A stretch of DNA of 5,625 bases from an uncultured Flammeovirgaceae bacterium (lineage in GTDB: Bacteria; Bacteroidota; Bacteroidia; Cytophagales; Cyclobacteriaceae): contig CAMLLI010000337.1 of assembly GCA_946480685.1 (NCBI GenBank), forward strand, positions 1-5,625, read 5' to 3'. The notes under the pieces are model-generated. The model was not told the origin of the DNA, did no database searches, and was given only the letters and a program-made list of their open reading frames with translations. Of this stretch, positions 1 through 5,625 are shown piece after piece; the stretch's first letter is position 1, and every line of letters starts with the position of its first letter. Position numbers and translations under genes: made by a program.

Positions 1-1275
1 TTATCGCCCTATAGCCCTAATTATACTTCCGGCGGTACAACCTGGCGTGGTGTAAATACCACCGGAGCTCCAGACCCTATATTTGGCCCCAACCGATATG
101 TGCCATTTATAAACTGGGACGCAATGTATTGGGATTTTCCGGTTACCCCCGGAATGACATACCAGGTTAATTTATACTTTGCCGAATCTCCGCATGCTTC
201 AGGTGCACATGCTCCAGGCCAGCGCTTGTTTGAAGTTTATGTTGAAGGTGAACAAGTACTTGATAATTTCGATATCTACGCTACCGGTGGCCTGGATGCT
301 ATACGTAAAAGCTTTTCTGTACAGGCCGATGATAGTGTATTGAATATATTCTTTTGGCCGGAGGAGGGAAGTCCTAGAAGTCCGCAAATCAATGGTATAG
401 AAATACAAGCGTCTACTGTAAATGCACCTTTTGGACTAACGGGTGTCGCCTATGCAGATAGTATCATATTGCACTGGCAAGAAGCATCATCGAACGAAAC
501 TGCCTTTGAAATTTTTAAAGGAGAATATGGTTACTCGGGAGTGTCTTATTCTTACTATGCTACGGTAGATGCCAATACAACTACCTTTAAAGATATAAAC
601 GGAAGGACGGAAGGATTCGATACATGGTATAAAGTCAGAGCAGTAAACGGATCAAGCGTTTCGGCATTTTCGAATGAATTTAGACGAGCTTCAGAAGATG
701 TAATTCCATTGCCACCTGATCCAATCATTACAAATGTGTTATCTTCAAGCGAGATCAGTTTAACATTTTATGATAATGTACCGTATGCTATATCCTTTAG
801 CGTCTATCGATCGGAGAATCGTGAGGGGCCGTATATTGAGATTGCCCGCCCAAGTGGTGGTGATTATGAATCTCTTTCAGGAGATACATTGGTAACGGTA
901 GATTCTCTTTTGTTGCCAGCAACAACATACTATTATTACGTTGAAAGTGGAAATGTTGTGGGGCTTTCATCCAATAGTGATACATTGGCACTAACAACAC
1001 TGCCAGAAGCCAATATAGCTTTGAGGAATCGCGAAGCGATAAAAGTATATCCTAATCCCGCGGAGAGGATAGTGTCTGTTCAAATTGATAATGCGCAGGA
1101 ACAGGAAGTGTATATTGAGATTGCTGATAAAGTTGGTTTGCCGCGCTATCGCTCAACGAAACGACTCGAATCTGGTAAAGCAGAAGTAGACATAGCCAAC
1201 CTGGAAAACGGGATATATACACTGCATGTAACGTCTTCGTCCGGAAAAGAATCGTTCCGGCTTGTGAAACGGTGA
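1..1275 (+). CDS. Malectin-like/FN3/FN3 T9SS-secreted protein, copy 1 (5' end outside window)
   Basis: This is the 3' part of a predicted secreted carbohydrate-binding protein; 424 codons are visible. The reading frame is open from base 1 and matches the downstream paralogs from its first residues (SPNYTSGG, WRGVN, FGPNRY), so the GTG at 100 is internal valine, not a start. By alignment with copy 2 about 55 residues are missing, including the signal peptide. Visible order: rest of the malectin-like domain (codons 1-136), first FN3 (about 142-233), second FN3 (about 236-336, with the typical TTYYYYVES strand), and a T9SS type A sorting domain (about 346-424) beginning IKVYPNP and ending SGKESFRLVKR. 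In characterised T9SS bacteria this tail directs outer-membrane export and is removed by a sortase. Malectin folds bind glucans and related sugars (CBM57); the ligand here is unknown. No catalytic domain and no cysteine are visible. It is closest to copy 2. The domain layout is well supported; the binding role is inferred. Confidence 0.9.
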   Translation, partial: LSPYSPNYTSGGTTWRGVNTTGAPDPIFGPNRYVPFINWDAMYWDFPVTPGMTYQVNLYFAESPHASGAHAPGQRLFEVYVEGEQVLDNFDIYATGGLDAIRKSFSVQADDSVLNIFFWPEEGSPRSPQINGIEIQASTVNAPFGLTGVAYADSIILHWQEASSNETAFEIFKGEYGYSGVSYSYYATVDANTTTFKDINGRTEGFDTWYKVRAVNGSSVSAFSNEFRRASEDVIPLPPDPIITNVLSSSEISLTFYDNVPYAISFSVYRSENREGPYIEIARPSGGDYESLSGDTLVTVDSLLLPATTYYYYVESGNVVGLSSNSDTLALTTLPEANIALRNREAIKVYPNPAERIVSVQIDNAQEQEVYIEIADKVGLPRYRSTKRLESGKAEVDIANLENGIYTLHVTSSSGKESFRLVKR

Positions 1276-1297
1276 TGTTGTATCAACGTTAATCTCC

Positions 1298-1331
1298 AAA
1301 GGCATCGTTTCAAACGATGCCTTTCTTTTTT
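1298..1331 (+). terminator. Rho-independent terminator of copy 1
   Basis: AAAGGCATCGTTT (1298-1310) is followed, after a single C, by its exact reverse complement AAACGATGCCTTT (1312-1324), then C and six T. In practice the innermost bases form the loop, leaving a stem of 10-11 bp. It lies 22 bp after the stop codon. The same hairpin recurs after copy 2. Confidence 0.92.
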
Positions 1332-1352
1332 ATCACTGCTATTGTATATTTG
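1322..1352 (+). promoter_or_regulatory. Possible Bacteroidota-type promoter (TTTC, 19 bp, TATATTTG)
   Basis: TATATTTG at 1345-1352 matches the Bacteroidota -7 consensus TAnnTTTG exactly. A near-match to the -33 TTTG box (TTTC, 1322-1325) lies 19 bp upstream, within the known spacing. It would give copy 2 a leader of roughly 170 nt. Against it, the -33 box falls inside the copy 1 terminator stem, and the equivalent region before copy 3 has no such pair. The region is A/T-rich, so chance is a real alternative. Confidence 0.35.
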
Positions 1353-1435
1353 ATTGGACAGTATTTTACAAAGGCGACCCCGCGCTGATTTTTCGCGTAC
1401 TAATCGTTTGTTACAGGTAAGAGTGAAGGTGTAAT

Positions 1436-1487
1436 GATGTGCGCGTGTGTATAGCATGCATGTTGTGAGTTGGCGGTTAGTGTGCCA
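1436..1487 (+). promoter_or_regulatory. Conserved upstream block of copy 2
   Basis: This block aligns with 3133-3176 before copy 3. The first 32 bases align without gaps (25 identical, including TAGCAT and GTTGTG). After an 8-base gap, 11 of the last 12 match, ending in AGTGTGCCA 41 bp before the ATG. The bases between this block and the preceding terminator are much less alike in the two spacers. It may be a promoter or operator, or simply retained homology; no -33/-7 pair with conserved spacing can be placed in it. Confidence 0.5.
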
Positions 1488-1528
1488 CCTGGTGCAATCA
1501 CTTTCAAATTTATATAACCCTTCTCTGT

Positions 1529-2974
1529 ATGAAAAAAATCCTACTCTTTCTGTCTGTATTATTGCTGGGCTCAAGCGGAGCCTGGTCGCAATCAACTCCT
1601 GTTGTAGTGCATCGTGTAAATGCCGGAGGTCCCGAAGTCGTGGATGATGTTATGAATTGGTCTGCCGATACAAAACGCAATCCTTCATCGCACTTAAATC
1701 CCGAGAGTCCTAATTATACCTCAGGAGCTGCAACCTGGCGAGGCGTAAATACTACGGCTGCACCCGATGCTATATTTGGACCTAACCGGTATGCTCCATG
1801 GTATAGCTGGCAAAACGGGAACGGGAGTACGATGGACTGGAGATTTTCGGTGACGCCAGGATTGACCTACCAGGTTAATCTATATTTTGCCGAGTCTCCG
1901 TATGCTTCCGGTGCACATCTTCCCGGGCAACGTCTGTTTGATGTATATATTGAAGACAAACAAGTGCTTTACAGTTATGATATATATGCTACCGGTGGCT
2001 TACACGCTATCCGCGAAAGATTTTCGGTAGTGGCGGAAGATGATGAATTGAATGTTTCTTTTTGGTCGGTGCCGGGAAGTATCCGAAGTCCGCAAATTAA
2101 TGGTATAGAAATACTAACATCTGAAGTGGAAGCACCGCTTGCGTTAACCGGTGTAGCCTATGCGGATAGTATTATTTTGAATTGGCAGGATGCATCGGAC
2201 GATGAAACCGGATTTGAGATCTTTAAAGCAGAGTATGATGGCCGGACGGCTTATTCTTACTACACCACGGTTGGCCCCAATACCACTACATTCAAGGATA
2301 TAAATGGAAAGATTGGATTTGATACATGGTATAAAGTCAGGGCAGTAAAGGGATCAAGTGTATCCGTGTTCTCAAATGAATTTCGCAGGGCATCGGAAGA
2401 TGCAATTCCTTTGCCTCCCGATCCGATTATTCCCAATGTATTGTCTTCAAGCGCGATCGGCCTGACATTTTATGATAACGTAGCGTATGCTATATCTTTT
2501 AATGTGTACCGGTCGGAAAGTCGTGGAGGCCCTTATATGGAGATTGCTCGTCAAAGCAATGGAGACTATGAATATCTTTCAGGAGATACGTTGGTAACTG
2601 TAGATTCGCTGTTGTTACCTGCAACTACATACTACTACTACGTTGAAAGTTTAAATGTTGCCGGGCTTTCATCCAACAGTGATACGCTCGCGCTAACAAC
2701 ATTGCCGGAAGTCAACGCTGCAGGGAATCGCGGGGCAATAAAGGTATATCCTAATCCGGTTGAAAATATAGTGTCTGTTCAACTCGATAATGCGCAGGAG
2801 CACGAAGTATATATTGAGATTGCTGATAAAGTTGGTCTGCCGCGCTATCGTTCAAGAACGCAGTTAGCTGATGGTAAAGCTGAAGTAGAAATAGCTAGCC
2901 TGGAATCCGGGATATATATACTGCATGTAATGTCTTCGTCCGGAAAAGAATCGTTCCGGCTTGTGAAGCGGTGA
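1529..2974 (+). CDS. Malectin-like/FN3/FN3 T9SS-secreted protein, copy 2
   Basis: Complete 481-residue secreted protein, probably a surface or released glycan-binding protein. The signal peptide is MKK plus a leucine-rich core, with likely cleavage at AWS|Q (residues 20/21). The malectin-like domain spans about 24-196 and starts with the typical VNAGG and a following NWSADT; it holds SPNYTSG, WRGVN, FGPNRY, YQVNLYFAES and SPQINGIEI. Two FN3 domains follow (about 201-290 and 294-394), the first containing the WYKVRAV strand, then the T9SS type A sorting domain (404-481; IKVYPNP, SGIYILHV, terminal FRLVKR). There are no cysteines and no enzymatic domain. The ATG at 1529 is chosen because it starts a proper signal peptide and matches the start of copy 3; no Shine-Dalgarno sequence precedes it. 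The gene has its own terminator and sits 253 bp after copy 1, so it is probably transcribed alone. The loop at residues 89-104 is the longest of the three copies. Confidence 0.93.
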   Translation: MKKILLFLSVLLLGSSGAWSQSTPVVVHRVNAGGPEVVDDVMNWSADTKRNPSSHLNPESPNYTSGAATWRGVNTTAAPDAIFGPNRYAPWYSWQNGNGSTMDWRFSVTPGLTYQVNLYFAESPYASGAHLPGQRLFDVYIEDKQVLYSYDIYATGGLHAIRERFSVVAEDDELNVSFWSVPGSIRSPQINGIEILTSEVEAPLALTGVAYADSIILNWQDASDDETGFEIFKAEYDGRTAYSYYTTVGPNTTTFKDINGKIGFDTWYKVRAVKGSSVSVFSNEFRRASEDAIPLPPDPIIPNVLSSSAIGLTFYDNVAYAISFNVYRSESRGGPYMEIARQSNGDYEYLSGDTLVTVDSLLLPATTYYYYVESLNVAGLSSNSDTLALTTLPEVNAAGNRGAIKVYPNPVENIVSVQLDNAQEHEVYIEIADKVGLPRYRSRTQLADGKAEVEIASLESGIYILHVMSSSGKESFRLVKR

Positions 2975-2997
2975 TGTGTGTGTCAACGTTAATCTTC

Positions 2998-3032
2998 AAA
3001 GGCATCGTTTCATACGATGCCTTTGTTTTTTT
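2998..3032 (+). terminator. Rho-independent terminator of copy 2
   Basis: AAAGGCATCGT (2998-3008) pairs with ACGATGCCTTT (3014-3024) across the loop TTCAT, followed by G and seven T (3026-3032). It starts 24 bp after the stop codon and is almost base-for-base the copy 1 terminator, including the TCAACGTTAATC leader sequence before it. Confidence 0.92.
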
Positions 3033-3132
3033 GCACAGCGTTCTGTCGAAATGTTCAAACGGAGTCCGCGTGCAACCGCTTTTTTTTGATATGCCTTTCG
3101 TTTATCTTTCAAGTGATATATACGTTGATTGT

Positions 3133-3176
3133 GATTTGCGTATGCGTGTAGCATACAGGTTGTGGTAAGTGTGCCA
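3133..3176 (+). promoter_or_regulatory. Conserved upstream block of copy 3
   Basis: This is the counterpart of 1436-1487, with 36 of 44 bases identical and one 8-base deletion next to GTTGTG. It ends in AGTGTGCCA 52 bp before the copy 3 ATG. The spacing to the ATG differs from copy 2 (41 bp), which argues against a site acting on translation and fits better with a transcriptional element or plain common descent. Confidence 0.5.
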
Positions 3177-3228
3177 ACTCATCTTTTCATTCGTTGGGAG
3201 TAACCTTTAATAATTAAATATTCAGTGT

Positions 3229-4671
3229 ATGAAAAAAATCTCTCTTTTTCTCTCCGTGTTGCTATGGCTGGACTCAAGCGGAGCCTGGTCGCAACAATTG
3301 CCTGTTACACTTTTTCGGGTTAATGCCGGTGGCCGATATGTGGCCGATAGTCTGGTGAACTGGACTGCTGACACGAAGAGGCATCCTTCGGTTTATTTAG
3401 ACGATTCGAGTCCGAATTATACCTCAGGTGGAACGATCTGGCGTGGTGTAAATAATACGGGAGCACCCAATGCTATATTTGGTCCGAACCGATATGGAGC
3501 AACAACGTGGCACTTCCCCGTTACCGAAGGCGAGTATTACCGGGTTGCCCTATATTTTTCGGAGTCCCCGTACGCATCCGGAGTGCATACGGCAGGGAAG
3601 CGCCTCTTCGAAGTATATATTAATGACGAACTCGTTCTGGATAATTTTGATATATACGCTACCGCCGGGCTTGATGCCGTGCGTAGAACTTTTACGGTGC
3701 AGGCTCCCTACAACACCCTCACAATAAGTCTTCGCCCCGAACAGGGAAGTCTTCGCAGTCCTCAGATAAATGGTATTGAAATAGAAACTGCGCCTGTACT
3801 TCTGCCGGCTCCGTTTAACATATCCAGCGAAACCTATGTTGATAGTGTTGTTCTGCACTGGCAGGATACATCGCTTCATAAAACAGGATTCGAAATATAC
3901 AGAGGCTACTATGATGAAGTTGAACAGATCGAAAAATTCTATTTGATGGGCCAGGTAGATGCGAACACCACAACATTTACCGATACAACGCTCAGCAATC
4001 GCGGCCCTTGTCCGCCTATATATTGGGTGTCCTATAAGATTAGAACGATTAATGGATATGATATTTCTCCATTTGAATATTATATGACGGGATCCTTCGA
4101 TGTACTTCCTGCTCCGCCAAGTCCTGTATCCGTAAATGCAGAATCATCCTCATCGATACGCCTTTCCTTTGTCGATGATATTACATACGCGTATTCGTAC
4201 GAGGTATATAGGGCCAGTGATCGCAATGGACCGTATGAATTAATAGCGGAGTTAAGCAATGATGAATACTATTGCTCAGGCGATACACTCGTAGCGGTTG
4301 ATTCAGACTTATTACCCGATACAACCTATTACTACTATGTTCAAAGTATGGGCGCTTTTTATGCCGGGTTGATAAGCGATACGCTTGCAGTGACATTGCC
4401 GGAAGATGCCACCATTTCCCGAAATCGTGAAGCTATAAAGATATATCCTAATCCGACCGAAAGAACAGTATCTGTCCAGGTTGATAATGCCCGGGAACGG
4501 GAAGTATATATTGAGATTGTTGACAAAGTCGGCTTCTCACGTTATCGCGGAAAGAATAAGTTGGAGAATGGCACGCTTGATCTGGATGTGTCTCATCTTG
4601 AAACCGGAGTATATATACTTCATGTAACGTCTTCGTCCGGGAAGGAATCGTTCCGCCTGGTAAAACGATAA
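3229..4671 (+). CDS. Malectin-like/FN3/FN3 T9SS-secreted protein, copy 3 (diverged, with two cysteines)
   Basis: Complete 480-residue paralog. The signal peptide (about 1-21) again ends AWS|Q. The malectin-like domain spans about 25-186 (VNAGG, NWTADT, SPNYTSGG, WRGVN, FGPNRY, YRVALYFSES, SPQINGIEI). The first FN3 domain (about 193-291) is strongly altered: it carries DEVEQIEKF and an enlarged loop with GPCPP where the other copies have KDING. The second FN3 (about 294-391) is closer to the others but has YYCSG in place of YxxLSG. The sorting domain (403-480) ends in the same 13 residues as copies 1 and 2. Cys261 and Cys349 are the only cysteines, one per FN3 domain. The malectin loop after FGPNRY is the shortest (GATTW). 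The ATG at 3229 matches the start context of copy 2 (GTATGAAAAAAATC). A secreted glycan-binding protein is the best reading; the ligand cannot be inferred. Its terminator is unrelated to those of copies 1 and 2. Confidence 0.93.
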   Translation: MKKISLFLSVLLWLDSSGAWSQQLPVTLFRVNAGGRYVADSLVNWTADTKRHPSVYLDDSSPNYTSGGTIWRGVNNTGAPNAIFGPNRYGATTWHFPVTEGEYYRVALYFSESPYASGVHTAGKRLFEVYINDELVLDNFDIYATAGLDAVRRTFTVQAPYNTLTISLRPEQGSLRSPQINGIEIETAPVLLPAPFNISSETYVDSVVLHWQDTSLHKTGFEIYRGYYDEVEQIEKFYLMGQVDANTTTFTDTTLSNRGPCPPIYWVSYKIRTINGYDISPFEYYMTGSFDVLPAPPSPVSVNAESSSSIRLSFVDDITYAYSYEVYRASDRNGPYELIAELSNDEYYCSGDTLVAVDSDLLPDTTYYYYVQSMGAFYAGLISDTLAVTLPEDATISRNREAIKIYPNPTERTVSVQVDNAREREVYIEIVDKVGFSRYRGKNKLENGTLDLDVSHLETGVYILHVTSSSGKESFRLVKR

Positions 4672-4691
4672 CGAGTTAAATTATATCAACT

Positions 4692-4732
4692 ATACTAACA
4701 GCGTTTTTCCGGTGAAGGAACGCTGTTAGTAT
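4692..4732. terminator. Hairpin between convergent genes, possible two-way terminator
   Basis: ATACTAACAGCG (4692-4703) pairs perfectly with CGCTGTTAGTAT (4721-4732), extendable by TT/AA to 14 bp, with the inner bases TTTCCGGTGAAGG as loop. It lies 20 bp after the copy 3 stop and 6 bp from the stop of the opposing gene. Neither side has a good T-run, so intrinsic termination may be weak in both directions; protection of 3' ends is an alternative role. Confidence 0.7.
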
Positions 4733-4738
4733 CAGTTA

Positions 4739-5578
4739 TTATCGTACGCTGCCATACGGCATTTCTACTTTTTTATAATCGGAAGGTATTGTAAAATCGG
4801 AAGCCGGTAAAGATTGCTTCTTGATCTCTTTTGCTTCCATTACCATATTACCTTGCTCCATGTGCATCTCAATCTTCAGCGGGGCGCCATCGATTTTGTC
4901 GTAGTATATTTTTTGCGAACGATTCATTTTATTGCTGCCCAGGTTTTTAAGATCGAGTCCCGGTATATCTTTCGTGGCCCAGAGTATTTGTTGCATCTTG
5001 TGTTTCTCATCGGAATACTCCACAATATATTTGGTGCAGCTATAGCCGAGTATCTTCGTTGTCTCCGAAGTCTTTGTCACTTTTACATTTTTTTCTGACT
5101 CGCTTGGCTCTGTGTTGTGCTGCATAACAAAGTATGTCTTGTTCTGGCGGTCGAGCTGATACGATTCATTTTTACCTTTCAGCGAAAGCACTTCGTAGTT
5201 AGACATTATACCGCCTTCCATTGAGAACAGTGTGTTGCCATCTTTTACTTTTGCTGTAGAGCCTTTCGGAATAAACGATGAGAGGTTGCCACTCTTCATC
5301 ATGTTCATGGCAGCGTCCATTTGAGCTTTCATTTGCGGGTTGGACTCCATCATAGCTTTAAACTGCGGGTCGTTCATCTTTTCTTCCATCTCTTTAATCT
5401 TCGCCTGGTTGGCGGGATCATTCATACGCTTTTGCGCTTCTTCCATTTCGGCTTTCATTTTTGGATCGGTGATGTCCATCGTGATCGACCATTTTATAAT
5501 GCCTTCAAATGACTGCGCACGACTTTGCATCACGAGGACGATCAAGGCGAGGGTGAGGAGTACTTTTTTCATGTTCAT
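4739..5578 (-). CDS. Secreted DUF4412-family protein with Met-rich helical repeats
   Basis: Predicted 279-residue exported protein. A signal peptide (MKK, then a hydrophobic core) is probably cut at SRA|Q (residues 21/22). The C-terminal two thirds carry features I associate with DUF4412: a strand-rich segment from about 107, the stretch KILGYSCTKYIVEYSD (175-190), and the closing ASDFTIPSDYKKVEMP (259-274). The biochemical role of the family is unknown to me; such proteins are typically periplasmic or surface-associated. Residues 38-93 form a Met/Lys/Glu-rich helical stretch of DP- or NP-capped repeats that looks like an insertion after the first beta strand (FEGIIKWSITMDI). Cys181 is the only cysteine. 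Two starts are possible: ATG at 5578 (MNMKK) or at 5572 (MKK, like the neighbours); no Shine-Dalgarno sequence separates them. It converges on copy 3 and has no visible operon partner in the window. The family call is from memory of its motifs. Confidence 0.85.
   Translation of the reverse strand: MNMKKVLLTLALIVLVMQSRAQSFEGIIKWSITMDITDPKMKAEMEEAQKRMNDPANQAKIKEMEEKMNDPQFKAMMESNPQMKAQMDAAMNMMKSGNLSSFIPKGSTAKVKDGNTLFSMEGGIMSNYEVLSLKGKNESYQLDRQNKTYFVMQHNTEPSESEKNVKVTKTSETTKILGYSCTKYIVEYSDEKHKMQQILWATKDIPGLDLKNLGSNKMNRSQKIYYDKIDGAPLKIEMHMEQGNMVMEAKEIKKQSLPASDFTIPSDYKKVEMPYGSVR
5300..5467 (-). repeat. DP-capped repeats of about 16 residues within the DUF4412 protein
   Basis: Residues 38-93 read as DPKMKAEMEEAQKRMN, then DPANQAKIKEMEEKMN, then DPQFKAMMES and NPQMKAQMDAAMN. 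The first two units are exactly 16 residues and share DP, Ala at different offsets, a Glu-rich middle and a closing MN. The Asp/Asn-Pro pairs are typical helix N-caps, so two to four short amphipathic helices are expected. Methionine is unusually frequent. Confidence 0.75.
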
Positions 5579-5625
5579 GATTTTGTTTCGTTAAGCGTTG
5601 GTACGTGTTATACCGTTATTCGTTA

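Larger units (their letters stand above)
1..4671 (+). repeat. Tandem array of three paralogous genes, period about 1.7 kb
   Basis: The three genes share domain order and much sequence; stop codons are 1699 and 1697 bp apart. For copies 1 and 2 the homology runs past the stop codon through the terminator, and for copies 2 and 3 it includes the upstream block. The duplicated unit is therefore gene plus flanking control signals. No transposase, direct target repeat or other mobile-element sign is visible. Because copy 1 is cut by the edge, the array may extend to the left. Confidence 0.9.

Noticed and set aside
1241..1261. Inverted repeat CCGGAA...TTCCGG at the end of copies 1 and 2
   Set aside because: It encodes the conserved SGKESFRL tail and is broken in copy 3, so it follows from codon choice and not from a conserved hairpin.
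1276..1528. Search for CRISPR, tRNA, rRNA, transposase or attachment-site signs in both spacers
   Set aside because: No short regularly spaced repeats, cloverleaf, transposase fragment or flanking direct repeats were visible in 1276-1528 or 2975-3228.
1146..1595. 149-codon open frame on the - strand
   Set aside because: It runs antisense through the end of copy 1, its terminator and the start of copy 2, resembles no family I recognise, and has no signal peptide or start signal. It is a shadow of conserved coding sequence.
1447..1647. 66-codon + strand open frame overlapping the start of copy 2
   Set aside because: It begins inside the conserved upstream block and continues out of frame through the signal-peptide region; no homologous frame was seen before copy 3.
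3080..3087. Run of eight T in the spacer before copy 3, considered as a second terminator
   Set aside because: The bases before it (CGGAGTCCGCGTGCAACCG) form no stable stem longer than about 4 bp.
2971..3168. 65-codon + strand open frame after copy 2
   Set aside because: It overlaps the copy 2 stop and reads straight through the terminator stem and T-run; the product has no recognisable features.
3550..3879. 109-codon open frame on the - strand within copy 3
   Set aside because: It lies wholly antisense inside the malectin-like domain. A corresponding antisense frame in copy 1 (199-408) shares residues only because the + strand protein is conserved.

Overview
The window comes from a member of the Bacteroidota, most likely an environmental gliding or polysaccharide-degrading lineage; the order cannot be fixed from this sequence. 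Three things point there. The secreted proteins end in a type IX secretion (T9SS) type A sorting domain. The predicted signal peptides are cut directly before glutamine. The genes lack a GGAGG-type ribosome binding site, and the bases before their starts are A/T-rich or otherwise unremarkable.

Bases 1-4671 hold a head-to-tail array of three paralogous genes on the + strand with a period of about 1.7 kb (successive stop codons are 1699 and 1697 bp apart). The first copy is cut by the left window edge; the other two are complete (481 and 480 codons). Each encodes the same layout: signal peptide, malectin-like carbohydrate-binding domain, two fibronectin type III (FN3) domains, and a T9SS C-terminal sorting domain. 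No catalytic domain is visible, so the best reading is a family of surface-displayed or secreted glycan-binding proteins. Copies 1 and 2 are close relatives. Copy 3 is older or faster evolving, with a remodelled first FN3 domain and two cysteines absent from the visible parts of the others.

The spacers between copies (253 and 254 bp) repeat the same plan: a strong rho-independent terminator just after the stop codon, a poorly conserved middle, and a conserved block of about 45-50 bp ending 41-52 bp before the next ATG. Each gene therefore looks like its own transcription unit, duplicated together with its control signals.

Bases 4739-5578 encode, on the - strand, a secreted DUF4412-family protein convergent with copy 3; a long hairpin lies in the 67 bp between the two stop codons. 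It carries a Met/Lys/Glu-rich helical segment built of DP-capped repeats of about 16 residues inserted near its N terminus. Nothing links it functionally to the array except position. The last 47 bases are its upstream region and show no recognisable promoter.
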